A DNA stretch of 29,742 nt from Succinatimonas sp. CAG:777. GTDB taxonomy: Bacteria > Pseudomonadota > Gammaproteobacteria > Enterobacterales > Succinivibrionaceae. Below are positions 1-7,916 of the stretch, one piece after another. The stretch lies in assembly GCA_000431835.1 (NCBI GenBank), contig HF987955.1:1-29742 (forward strand), written 5' to 3'. The notes beneath the pieces are model-generated. The model had not been told where the DNA came from and did not search any database. It worked only from the letters and a program-made list of their open reading frames with translations. The translations under genes were made by a program, and so were the position numbers. Positions within the stretch are counted from its first letter, which is position 1. The number at the start of each line of letters is the position of its first letter.

Positions 1-84
1 TTTATCTCCATAACCTACATCTGAGATTATATATTGAAAAGCTCTTCTTTTCCCTTTATCAGCGGCATTTTCTACAAATATCAG
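1..84 (-). other. possible N-terminal piece of a gene leaving the window
   Basis: On the minus strand a frame is open from position 84 to the left edge (28 codons), just after an in-frame TAA at 85-87. It reads roughly LIFVENAADKGKRR then AFQYIISDVGYGDK, a composition that looks more like protein than the surrounding A/T-rich noise. No ATG, GTG or TTG start and no clear ribosome binding site precede it, so it may equally be a relic or chance. I do not recognise the family. Confidence 0.18.
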
Positions 85-219
85 TTATTTTTCTGTCAAA
101 TTTCTCAAAAGATCTAACAATTGTTTTATCGTTACTAGTCAGCAGTACTCAGCTATTCGATCTTTTGGCTTATATTTGAATCAGTCAATTAGTCTCGTAT
201 CTTTTGACAATAGAACTTA
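85..219. other. intergenic region downstream of uvrA-like gene
   Basis: AT-rich stretch after the stop of the UvrA-like gene. I see no convincing hairpin-plus-T-run terminator and no RNA gene. A plus-strand frame stays open from position 3 to about 178, but it is rich in Leu, Phe and Ser with no start signal, and I treat it as chance. Confidence 0.4.
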
Positions 220-2817
220 TCAATTCAAAAACTTACCCGTAATACTCTCTTTTGAGTTTTTAATATCATCAACAGTACCTATAGCTACGATCCTGCCGCC
301 TGCAATACCGCCATAAGGCCCCATATCAATGATATAGTCAGCATTTCTTATCACATCAAGATCATGCTCAATTACTATGACTGTAGCACCACTCTCAATT
401 AGAGTCTGGAAAACATCTAATAGTGTTGCTACATCCTGTGGATGTAAACCGATGGTAGGCTCATCAAAGACAAAGACAGAATCGTCCTGACTGTGACCTA
501 TTTCTGAGGCAAGTTTTAATCTTTGGGCTTCACCTCCTGATAAGCTTGGAGTTTGCTCTCCTAAGGTTAAATAACCTAAGCCTAGTGACTCTAGAATTTT
601 TAGACGGGATGAAACTAGCTTTACATCTTTTAAAGCCTCAATAGCCTCTGTTACATCCATATCCATAAGCTCTGGTAATGAATACTCTTTACCATCTCTG
701 GCTTTGTAATGAATTTCATGAGCTTCATTAGAGTAACGTGAGCCGTGGCACTTAGTGCAAGGAATTTCAACATCAGGTAAAAACTGCACATCAAGGGTGA
801 TTTCACCTGTACCATCACAGACTGGACAGCGCAGTTTACCTGTATTGTATGAAAAGTCGCCTGCCTTATAGCCTTTCTCTTTAGCTTCTTTGGATTTAGC
901 AAAGAGCTTTCTTAACTCATCATGAACATTTGCATAAGTGGCTACAGTAGAGCGTACATTGATACCAATAGGTGTTGCATCAATGAGCTTTATCTGTGAT
1001 ATACCCTCACATTTAACCTCTTTTATATGCTCTGGCAGCTTGGTGTTATTGATAGAAGCCGTAAGTGCTGGAATTAAACTTTCTAACACCAAGGTAGTTT
1101 TACCAGATCCTGAAACACCGGTGACAACTGTTAATCTGCCTTTTGGTATCTGTACATCTAAAGCTTTTACAGTATGAATTGGAGCTGTCTTTAAATAGAT
1201 AGTCCCCTTTTCAAAGAGCTTAGCTATTAAATTACTGTGAGCTTCTTCTATAGTAGAACTCTCATGAGCTTCGTTTACTTTAGCATCTTTATCTTTGTTT
1301 TCACTGTTAGCGCTAATAACAGGTCTTCTGCGTGTTTTATAATCACCTTTTAAATAAGGACCTATTACTGATTTGTCGTTTTTCTCAATATCCAGGACAC
1401 TGCCTTTTGCTAGAACATGCCCGCCTTTAGCTCCAGCTACAGGTCCCATTTCAATGATGCAGTCACTTTCTTTTAGAATTTGGGTATCATGATCGACTAA
1501 GAGTACGGAGTTACCATCAGAAATGAGATCATGCATTACATCATTAAGACCTTTAATGTTCTGAGGATGCAGTCCAATTGAAGGTTCATCCAGAACATAT
1601 AACACTCCTGTAGTGCGGTTACGCACTGCACGAGCTAGCTGCATGCGCTGTCTTTCACCTGTAGATAAGGTTGAAGAAGCTCTATCCAAGGTAAGATAGC
1701 CTAATCCAAGATCAACTAATCTTCTGGCGACTTCTAAAAAGGACTGACAGATACTCTCTGCCATTTTGTGCATTTCTTGAGGTAATGAAGATGGGACATC
1801 CTTTACCCATAAGATGACATCATCTAAGGTCATCGAGCAGACCTCATCTAAACTCATGCCTTTAATTTTAGGAGCTCTGGCTCTGTCGTTTAATCTGGTA
1901 CCATGACATTTTGGACAGATATCTTCACGTAAGAACTTTTCAACTCTCTTCATACCCTTTTCGTCTTTTACCTTAGATAAGGCATTTAAGACTGTGTATT
2001 TGGCATTAAAGTAGGTAAAATCCATCTCACCTGAGGCACCGTTAGTCTTATTCTGATAGACCATATGCTTTTTAATGGCAGGGCCATTAAAAACAATATC
2101 GCGCTCTTTTTGTGTAAGCTCTTTAAAAGGGACATCAGTTCTTACCCCAAGATCACGGGCGATATCCTTCATTAAAGACCACATCAGGGTCTGCCATGGC
2201 AGCACCGCACCTTCATCAATAGTTTTACTCTCATCAGGGACTAAGGTTGATTCATCTACAGTTCTTACAAAGCCTGTGCCTGAGCACTCAGGACATGCTC
2301 CCTGTGAATTAAAAGCAAGTTCTTCAGCTGATGGTGGATAGACTGCTTTATGACAATGTGGGCAAATGATTTCTTTTTCTGCTGCCACATTAAGTGTTGG
2401 CTCTAAATAATGACCACAGTTCTCACAGCGATGAGAAGCAAGACGTGAGAACATTAAACGCAATGAATTTAAAAGCTCAGTTCCTGTACCAAAGGTACTG
2501 CGAATACCAGGAACACCTGGTCTCTGGTGCAAAGCAAGCGCTGCCGGCACATATAAAACCTCATCAACATCAGCTTTAGCAGCTGAGGTCATACGACGAC
2601 GGGTATAGGTTGATAATGAGTCTAAATAACGACGGGAACCTTCAGCATAGATGACTCCTAAGGCTAATGACGATTTACCTGAGCCAGAGACACCGGCAAT
2701 ACCCACGATCTGATGTAATGGAACATCGATATCAATGTTTTTAAGATTATGAACCCTGGCGCCTTTGATGACGATATTTTCAGGTTGCCCTTTATCTAAA
2801 TGGTTATCTTCAATCAT
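220..2817 (-). CDS. uvrA: UvrA-type excinuclease ATPase, short form without UvrB-binding domain
   Basis: Duplicated ABC ATPase of the UvrA family, 865 aa. Seen: first Walker A GVSGSGKS (42-49), an early CxxC pair (C131/C134, C152/C155), CPEC at 175-178, CPKC at 301-304, ABC signature LSTGERQ (384-390), Walker B VLYVLDEP (405-412), second Walker A GVSGSGKT (567-574), a zinc module C664/C667 and C687/C690, second signature LSGGEAQ (759-765). Known: canonical UvrA is about 940 aa and carries a UvrB-binding domain of roughly 120-150 residues before the CPxC pair. Here that stretch is about 20 residues, which matches UvrA2/class II paralogs. Those are linked to DNA damage tolerance or drug self-protection and may not load UvrB. 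Inferred: an accessory UvrA paralog with the housekeeping copy elsewhere. The start is the ATG at 2817. No strong Shine-Dalgarno is visible; a TATAAT on the minus strand at 2832-2837 lies close upstream, so the leader may be very short. Confidence 0.85.
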   Translation of the reverse strand: MIEDNHLDKGQPENIVIKGARVHNLKNIDIDVPLHQIVGIAGVSGSGKSSLALGVIYAEGSRRYLDSLSTYTRRRMTSAAKADVDEVLYVPAALALHQRPGVPGIRSTFGTGTELLNSLRLMFSRLASHRCENCGHYLEPTLNVAAEKEIICPHCHKAVYPPSAEELAFNSQGACPECSGTGFVRTVDESTLVPDESKTIDEGAVLPWQTLMWSLMKDIARDLGVRTDVPFKELTQKERDIVFNGPAIKKHMVYQNKTNGASGEMDFTYFNAKYTVLNALSKVKDEKGMKRVEKFLREDICPKCHGTRLNDRARAPKIKGMSLDEVCSMTLDDVILWVKDVPSSLPQEMHKMAESICQSFLEVARRLVDLGLGYLTLDRASSTLSTGERQRMQLARAVRNRTTGVLYVLDEPSIGLHPQNIKGLNDVMHDLISDGNSVLLVDHDTQILKESDCIIEMGPVAGAKGGHVLAKGSVLDIEKNDKSVIGPYLKGDYKTRRRPVISANSENKDKDAKVNEAHESSTIEEAHSNLIAKLFEKGTIYLKTAPIHTVKALDVQIPKGRLTVVTGVSGSGKTTLVLESLIPALTASINNTKLPEHIKEVKCEGISQIKLIDATPIGINVRSTVATYANVHDELRKLFAKSKEAKEKGYKAGDFSYNTGKLRCPVCDGTGEITLDVQFLPDVEIPCTKCHGSRYSNEAHEIHYKARDGKEYSLPELMDMDVTEAIEALKDVKLVSSRLKILESLGLGYLTLGEQTPSLSGGEAQRLKLASEIGHSQDDSVFVFDEPTIGLHPQDVATLLDVFQTLIESGATVIVIEHDLDVIRNADYIIDMGPYGGIAGGRIVAIGTVDDIKNSKESITGKFLN

Positions 2818-3115
2818 GGTAAAAGTCTGTCATTATAAAAAGCTCGGTTATTTCTTTAGTAAAAGCATAGCCTTTAGACTCTATTCTTAAGTTTTATCCT
2901 GAGCGAACTTTACCTAGGATGTCTATGCTGTTTCTAAATAATGCAGTGACTGTTCCTTGTCACCACATTATCTTTGAGTCTGGTAGCGCCATTTTAGCTT
3001 CGGCTAAGTAATGCCTTAGACCTTTTATGATGCCTTGAATTTTAAAGTAAATACCAGGTCTTTATATACCTAAAAGCGTCAACACCTTGCTAAAAATCGC
3101 CTCAAGATTAAAACT
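2818..3115. other. intergenic region with a low-stop minus-strand frame
   Basis: No intact gene. On the minus strand one frame from about 3058 to the uvrA start has only two stops in about 80 codons. It contains protein-like stretches such as HYLAEAKMALPDSKIMW, then after a TGA QGTVTALFRNSIDILGKV, and after a TAA IESKGYAFTKEITEL. This may be another decayed gene next to the Wadjet relic, but I cannot name it and chance is possible. Confidence 0.3.
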
Positions 3116-3597
3116 CTACAAAAGCTTATACGCTTTTAGAGCTTTAATTACAATATCCTCATAAAGCTTTTCCTGCTCTAAACGATTTAACTTTGTATCA
3201 GGACTAGATGTAGTAGCAAGTTCTGCATTTGAACCGTCGTTTTTTAGCCCCTGTAAAAAGGCTAAGGTTTCTTTTTCAGCAGAAGTCAAAAACTCTACTT
3301 TTACCTCAGTACTCTTATCCTCATGGACAATACGCTCTGTATGAGAGGTTCTCTCTAATACAGCTTTATCCATAAGCAGAGAGGTAACAGAGCATTGCGA
3401 GTTTTCACGGAACTCACATAACATCTCAAAGCCCCATGAGTCTAGCCCCAGTAAAAGATCTGCTTTTTATGTTTTAACCAGGATGCTTTTGACCATGACA
3501 AGTTTCTGCCACAGCCAAAGATAACTGAGGTGTTCTTTAATTTTGGTAGCATCAGTCCTGATTGAACATTCTCTACTACGATTTTGAGAACTCTCTA
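3116..3597 (-). pseudogene. jetD: jetD (Wadjet nuclease subunit, DUF2220) C-terminal remnant, frameshifted
   Basis: The minus-strand translation from about 3594 reads VLKIVVENVQSGLMLP, then SVIFGCG, then IFYWG. After a frame change near 3445 it continues LDSWGFEMLCEFR, SLLMDKAVLERTS, and a tail with LTSAEKETLAFL and LNRLEQEKLYEDIVIKAL, ending at 3116. This follows the order of the JetD/MksG C-terminal Toprim-like domain: (I/V)EN, G.G, YWGD(I/L)D.HGF, SLLMD, LT..E...Y..L, RLEQE. The codon run TGG GGC TAG suggests about 4 nt lost between YWG and LDSWG. The part upstream of about 3597 is absent: the sequence there belongs to a different gene start. Without jetC and with a frameshift it cannot make a working nuclease. 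Identity comes from motif recognition only, so it is strong for the fold and slightly weaker for the exact Wadjet subtype. Confidence 0.75.
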
Positions 3598-3736
3598 ATT
3601 TCTCATCAGAGTTTTGATGGTTTTGTTCTTGCTTAAGGCTGTTCTTTAAGGCATCAGAGTTTGCCTTATTTTTATGACCTGTCTTTTCAAGACTGTTGAT
3701 TAGCGCATCGATATTATCATTTACAAAGTCAGACAT
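3580..3736 (-). pseudogene. N-terminal remnant of the gene after jetA (probably jetB), fused out of frame to jetD tail
   Basis: An ATG at 3736, two bases after the jetA stop, opens a hydrophilic frame MSDFVNDNIDALINSLEK followed by an Asn/Lys/Ser-rich stretch. Somewhere between about 3580 and 3600 the sequence becomes the jetD remnant in another frame. The frame then runs on as nonsense to a TAA at 3467-3469. In Wadjet operons the order is jetA-jetB-jetC-jetD, so the position says jetB (DUF4194). The preserved N-terminal residues are too variable to prove it. The join implies one deletion that removed most of jetB, all of the SMC-like jetC and the first part of jetD, several kilobases in a typical operon. 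Confidence 0.6.
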
Positions 3737-3738
3737 GG

Positions 3739-5209
3739 TTATACTCCAATATTTCTTACAAGCTGACTTGTAAGCACAATCTTTGGTAATTTTACTTTTA
3801 ATTCTTTAAAGCCGTTTTGAGCAGGAACTTTTACAATGATTTCTTCAGATTCATTAACCTCGGCTTTATTCATTTCCCTTGCTACTCGTACAAAGGCTAC
3901 AATTTCCTCAAGACCATAACGTAAATTTACTTTCTTGATGATCTCACCAACGCTCATTTGAGAGGTCTTGCCAATTAGAGAGCGAATGGTAGCTCTTACA
4001 TCAGACAGTCTTACAGTATCTAACTGTTTTAAGATATCAGAGCTGATAGTATTAGAATTCTCATGCTCTTCTAGTGAACCTAGTGTTACTTCCTTATCAG
4101 GTACCTTTAAAGCCTGACCTATGGATTCTACTGATGAAACCTTTACGCCTGCTTTATCTAAGCTTAAATTCATTTCCTTAGTATAGAGATTGAAATCCTG
4201 ATTTTTAAACTTCACAGCCTCTTGTTCTAGTTTTGAGATTAAAGAAGTTACAATCTGATTTTCTCGATAATCAGCACTCTCAAGATAAGATCTTAAGTTC
4301 TCATCAATTCTGTTTCTGATTTTTCGAACTCTGTCGCACTCGGTTACTAAAACTTCTGTTAAAGAGTGCAGAAAGTTCTGTTGCTTTTTATCAAGATACT
4401 GAGCAATAGGTTTTGAGAGGATAAAGTCAATTTGCTTCTTGAAGTTCTTATAAATGTTATCCTCACAGATAAGAGCAAAGAAGCCTTCATAAGCAGCTCC
4501 ATACTCAGTTTTACGCTGGATGTTCTCCTGTTCTAGAACATCAGATAAGAGTTGCCCTTTAGTTTGAGAATCCTCAATCATCTGAACTCTGATCTTTCTT
4601 GCAATATCAACAGTTTCTTCTTCTAGTTTTCTAAAATCAGAAGGCAACCTGCTTGCCATATCATAAACAGCTTTGATTTTTTCCTGTTTTTGATATTCGT
4701 TAAGCTATGTAAACTTATTTTCACGGATACGGCGCTTTTCTGCTTGAAGTTCTTTAATTTTGGAATTTAATTCTCTAAGACTTAGCACCTTATTCTCAGG
4801 CTACCTGAATATAGAGTTTTTGAACTTCCTGCTGCAGGATTTCCAAATGAGTTGCAGAGGTTGATACCACTTTGTTTTCTAATCTGGCACAAAAGTCAAT
4901 TGCCTTTTGAGCAGCATCAGTCATAAAAAGCTTATTATCAAGCTCTCTTAACCAGCCTCTGTCCATCCATTCACGCAGGTAATCCTTTGCTGACTGTTTT
5001 CTGTCTTCAGGAGACAGTTTGTTTACAAGATCATCTAAAAATTCCTTTAAATTGGCTCTTGCGTATTCATAGGGAACTTCACGATCTTTTGAGAAGATAT
5101 TTTTAAGAAAAGATATAACAAAAGGTGCACTTTTAGCTCTTAAAAGTTTCCAGGTGTTATTGATTTCCAGAATAGAACTGTATTTTGAGAAATCAGAAAT
5201 AAAATTCAT
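3739..5209 (-). pseudogene. jetA: jetA (DUF3375, kleisin-like Wadjet subunit), broken by frameshift and amber codon
   Basis: The N-terminal part (ATG at 5209) has the DUF3375 opening NNTWKLLRAKSAPFVISFL and a winged-helix-like region with KDYLREWMDRGWLRELDNKL. It stops in frame at 4796-4798. Shifting frame at about 4800 recovers PENKVLSLRELNSKIKEL, interrupted by a TAG at 4705-4707, then LNEYQKQEKIKAVYDMASRLPSDF and 300 further residues to 3739. The C-terminal part ends with MSVGEIIKKVNLRYGLEEIVA and a short beta-rich tail, as in DUF3375. Rejoined length is about 490 aa, normal for JetA. JetA is the kleisin of the JetABC SMC complex that recognises small circular plasmids for JetD cleavage. 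Two independent lesions plus the downstream deletion argue against sequencing error. The start has only a weak ribosome binding site. Confidence 0.8.
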
Positions 5210-5519
5210 TGATGTTTGATGCCGAAATTTAAGTTCTTGGTGATTTTGGTGACTTTACAACCTTGTAATAAAATTATTTTAGTAAATCATTATCAAATGA
5301 TTAAATGTGAAAAACTTAAAAACTGATAATTTTAATTTCATTAAGACAGATTTGTATCAGCTGTACTGCATATAAAATCCAACTGTAATGATGATAAATA
5401 AAGCTGAAAGTAGTTTTAAGTCAGGCTCATGAAATCATGCAGTCAGACTTATCAACTGCATGATAGAACTGAATATTTTGAATATAAATTTAATGAATTG
5501 TATTGTTTTATATGTGTCT
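5210..5519. other. intergenic region between argC and the Wadjet relic
   Basis: About 310 AT-rich bases. It holds the inverted repeat at 5434-5464, annotated separately. Near 5280-5300 the minus strand has GATAATGAT, a perfect half of a Fur box, with a poor second half, so I do not call a site. No open frame looks coding. Confidence 0.4.
5434..5464 (-). terminator. 10-bp hairpin downstream of argC, possible terminator
   Basis: ATCATGCAGT (5434-5443) and ACTGCATGAT (5455-5464) form a perfect 10-bp stem with an 11-nt loop, about 55 nt after the argC stop. On the minus strand it is followed only by a short TTTCAT, so it is either a weak intrinsic terminator or a 3'-end stabilising hairpin. Confidence 0.4.
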
Positions 5520-6521
5520 TTAGATCAGACCTTCTGTCTCATTAAAACCATAATAAAGATTTAATACCTGAACGGCCTGAGCTGATGCACCTTTGAGCAG
5601 GTTGTCAATACATGAGCAGATCACAATATAATTGTCTTTCATGGCAAAGCCGATATCACAGAATGGGAGGTACTGAACATCCTGTAACTTTGGCATTCCA
5701 GCCTTTACTCTTACCAAAGGCTTGCTGTCATAGCATGAATAGGCTTTAGCTACCTGCTCATAAGTTACACCGTCTTTTAACTTTGCGTTAATGGTGGCAT
5801 GAATACCGCGCTTAAAATCACCAAGGTGCGGAGTAAAGATAACCTCTGTTCCCAGGTGTTCGGCAATCTCAGGCTGGTGACGGTGAGTAAATACACCATA
5901 GGCATTTAAACTTACCTCACAGAAAGAGTTTGTAAGCTTAGCCTTTCGTCCTGCACCTGATACACCTGACACTGCATTGATGGATGGTCGGTAGTTCAAA
6001 TCAAGTAGACCATTGTCAATTAAAGGCTTTAAGGCGAGCTGTGAAGCTGTAGGGTAACAGCCAGGAAGAGAGATCATTTTAGTGTTCTGCAATGCCTTTA
6101 CATCAACAAACTCGGCTAATGCATATACAGCTTTCTTTAAAAGATCCTTGTGCTCATGGGCAAATCCGTATGCCTTTTCAAATACATCAGTATCTGAAAT
6201 TCTAAAAGCACCTGACAAATCAAATACAGCGATGCCAGCCTCCACTAGAGCTGGTGCAATATCATGACTTACCTTATGATCTGTTGCCAAAAATACAGCG
6301 TCTGCTTTTCCGATAATATCATCTGCACCTGTTAAAGGCTGTAATTCCTTGTCGCAGATACCATTAAGCTCACCGTAAAGGTCTGATATTCTTTTACCCT
6401 TATCAAGGGAATTCTCAGATACAAATAAAGCTGCAAGTTCTAACTTTTCATGTCTTGAAATAATTCTGCACAGCTGTGCTCCGGCATAACCACTAGCACC
6501 GACTACGGCTACCTTTACCAT
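5520..6521 (-). CDS. argC: N-acetyl-gamma-glutamyl-phosphate reductase
   Basis: NADPH-dependent reductive dephosphorylation of N-acetylglutamyl phosphate to N-acetylglutamate semialdehyde, third step of cytosolic arginine synthesis. Seen: N-terminal Rossmann motif VAVVGASGYAGAQL, and the active-site motif SLPGCYPTAS with catalytic Cys155 (numbering from my start), then the SGVSGAGRKA loop and HRHQPEI. I chose the ATG at 6521 over the in-frame one at 6548 because GGAG lies six bases upstream and the protein then begins directly at the Rossmann strand. This gives 333 aa, the E. coli length. It stands alone with no other arg genes beside it and mobile-element debris upstream. A weak palindrome TTGAATTTTCAA at 6550-6561 lies in the promoter zone but is a poor ARG box. 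Confidence 0.95.
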   Translation of the reverse strand: MVKVAVVGASGYAGAQLCRIISRHEKLELAALFVSENSLDKGKRISDLYGELNGICDKELQPLTGADDIIGKADAVFLATDHKVSHDIAPALVEAGIAVFDLSGAFRISDTDVFEKAYGFAHEHKDLLKKAVYALAEFVDVKALQNTKMISLPGCYPTASQLALKPLIDNGLLDLNYRPSINAVSGVSGAGRKAKLTNSFCEVSLNAYGVFTHRHQPEIAEHLGTEVIFTPHLGDFKRGIHATINAKLKDGVTYEQVAKAYSCYDSKPLVRVKAGMPKLQDVQYLPFCDIGFAMKDNYIVICSCIDNLLKGASAQAVQVLNLYYGFNETEGLI

Positions 6522-6620
6522 GTTTTTCTCCGTTTTTATAAGAGCCAAATTGAATTTTCAAACTACAATACAGCTAGTTTACCTTATGTAGCAAAAATGT
6601 AGATATTTCACTCTGATTCT

Positions 6621-7001
6621 TTGGTTTTGCACCATTTTCAACAGTCTTACTGTTTTATTCCTGATGGTTTAACAGCATTCTTAAACAGCCCTTATGGAGT
6701 TATGCACAACAACAATGTTGAAGAGAAATTCCGTGAGATTGACATACTGCGTAACAGCATGATGGCAAGTGATACGTGTAAAGGAGCTGAGGATCTAACG
6801 GTTCTGTATTCTCTGTATAAAACCTGTATCGTGAACAGCACTGATTTTAAATTCTATATGAAGAAAATCATTGAAACAATGACACTTCATATGAATGAGA
6901 TTGAATTTGAAAAAGACAAAAGAGGAACCATCACTGACTTTAAGAGCCACAATATTTCCTCTGATGTCCTAGATAAACTTATGCCATGGAATATGGCTTA
7001 A
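6621..7001 (+). pseudogene. IS66-family transposase (TnpC) C-terminal fragment
   Basis: The open frame (apparent TTG start at 6621) contains HNNNVEEKFREIDILRNSMMA, GAEDLTVLYSLYKTCIVNS and FKFYMKKIIETM, ending DVLDKLMPWNMA. This order matches the end of IS66-family transposases: (D)NN.(A)E...R, R..., GA...a.lySl..Ta, YL..vl, ending with L..LmPW. Complete IS66 TnpC is about 500 aa, so only about the last quarter remains, and the in-frame TAG at 6600-6602 shows no intact upstream part. It is the only clear plus-strand fragment between minus-strand genes and is followed at once by a strong plus-strand terminator. The family call is from motif order and is moderately sure. Confidence 0.6.
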
Positions 7002-7010
7002 TTTTGAACA

Positions 7011-7045
7011 AAGTAATTGGTTATTTCTTACCAATTACTTTTTTT
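7011..7045 (+). terminator. intrinsic terminator of the IS66 remnant
   Basis: AAGTAATTGG (7011-7020) pairs perfectly with CCAATTACTT (7031-7040) around a 10-nt loop, followed by a run of T. The stem also contains the last codons and stop of the minus-strand small membrane protein, so the two convergent genes share this sequence. Confidence 0.75.
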
Positions 7046-7302
7046 AGAAAAATCATAATCAGCAAGATTGATAGACCACCAACAACAAATGCATAGTCTT
7101 GTACATGGTTATCCATGCCTATATGACGTTGCATGTCTTGCGCTTGCTGTACAGCAGTAATAGCCTGTTGAGTAGACATGTTAGCATTAGCTATTTGTTC
7201 TCTAGCTAAGTCACTAATTAAAGGTCCTTTAACAGGAGCAGGTGATGTAGAATTGGAAGGATTATTAGATAGGGAATTTACTAAATTATCAAAAGAAGCC
7301 AT
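7021..7302 (-). CDS. small single-span membrane protein, unknown function
   Basis: 93 aa. The N-terminal 70 residues are polar, with a Ser/Asn/Pro-rich start (LSNNPSNSTSPAPVKGP) and a Gln/Ala-rich, probably helical middle (STQQAITAVQQAQDMQRH). One hydrophobic helix follows at about residues 70-87 (YAFVVGGLSILLIMIFL) and then a basic end KKVIGKK, which predicts an inner-membrane anchor with the C-terminus inside. GAGG about seven bases before the ATG at 7302 supports real translation. It lies between the IS66 remnant and the gmhB remnant, so it may belong to past mobile DNA. I do not recognise the family; a small phage or plasmid membrane protein is possible but unproven. Confidence 0.55.
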   Translation of the reverse strand: MASFDNLVNSLSNNPSNSTSPAPVKGPLISDLAREQIANANMSTQQAITAVQQAQDMQRHIGMDNHVQDYAFVVGGLSILLIMIFLKKVIGKK

Positions 7303-7383
7303 AGTATCCTCATAATAAAAAGCTGTATAAAATCAGCACAAATTTACATGCAGAAATCTCTGCTTAAAACAGTTAAAACTGGC

Positions 7384-7720
7384 TTAAACACGTATGTGAT
7401 TAAGATTAGATCGTATTGTCGCCATACTTATAATTCCACTAATTGCTTCACCCAAACTTCTATATGTAAACTTTTGCCCGTAATCTGCATATTCGTCATT
7501 TGATGAAAGCAACACTGTACTGCATCTCGCTTTAACTCCTGCAAGCACATCATTTTCTCCATCACCAACCATCCACGATTGTGACAAATCGATATTATAT
7601 TCCTCAGCTGCCTGTAGCAGCATGCCTGACTTAGGTTTTCTGCTGTGGCATTCAATCTTCAGCTCAGGTATTTCACCTTCATATCCTTTGTGTGGATGAT
7701 GCGGACAATAATATAAAGCA
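7384..7720 (-). pseudogene. gmhB: gmhB (D-glycero-D-manno-heptose 1,7-bisphosphate phosphatase) C-terminal fragment cut by an IS
   Basis: Residues DALYYCPHHPHKGYEGE, IECHSRKPKSGMLLQAA and SWMVGDGENDVLAG match the second half of the HAD-family phosphatase GmhB/HisB-N (YYCPHHP, C.CRKP.pGML, MVGD...D..A). The zinc-site pattern is altered: after CPHHP, the usual C.CRKP reads CHSRKP. The N-terminal half with the nucleophile DxD is missing. The frame runs into the terminal repeat of the IS at 7721 and only gains an apparent GTG start (7734) from IS sequence. The missing half is not on the other side of the IS, where mepA ends instead. GmhB serves ADP-heptose synthesis for LPS, so a functional copy or substitute may exist elsewhere. 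Confidence 0.7.
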
Positions 7721-7784
7721 TCTCTACTTTCCACGGTTAAAATTTAACTATAGACCGCATTCTACTGCGGTTGTGTTCTTTAAC
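7721..7784. repeat. left terminal inverted repeat of the IS
   Basis: Pairs with 9461-9524. It starts TCTCTACTTTCCACGGTTAA and ends at the TTCTTTAAC boundary, with an internal hairpin ACCGCA-TTCTAC-TGCGGT at 7754-7771. Confidence 0.88.
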
Positions 7785-7846
7785 AAACGATAAGATACAA
7801 TGAGAGATAAATTTGAGAGAAAATGTAGTAAAATCAATAGATTAGC

Positions 7847-7875
7847 TTGATTTGGTAGCATTTTTTTGTTATAAT
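7847..7875 (+). promoter_or_regulatory. transposase promoter
   Basis: -35 TTGATT at 7847-7852 and a perfect -10 TATAAT at 7870-7875 with 17-bp spacing. Expected transcription start is about 7882. That makes the GTG at 7881 unusable and points to the ATG at 7917 as the transposase start. Confidence 0.7.
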
Positions 7876-7916
7876 TCAAGGTGTTAACAAAAGCGAATCA
7901 TAAACAGAAAAACGCC

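Noticed and set aside
3..178. Open plus-strand frame at the left edge
   Set aside because: Rich in Leu, Phe and Ser with no start and no recognisable motif; probably chance in AT-rich DNA.
6550..6561. Palindrome TTGAATTTTCAA upstream of argC as an ArgR box
   Set aside because: ARG boxes need TGAAT-N4-ATTCA over about 18 bp, often in pairs. This one is shorter and single.
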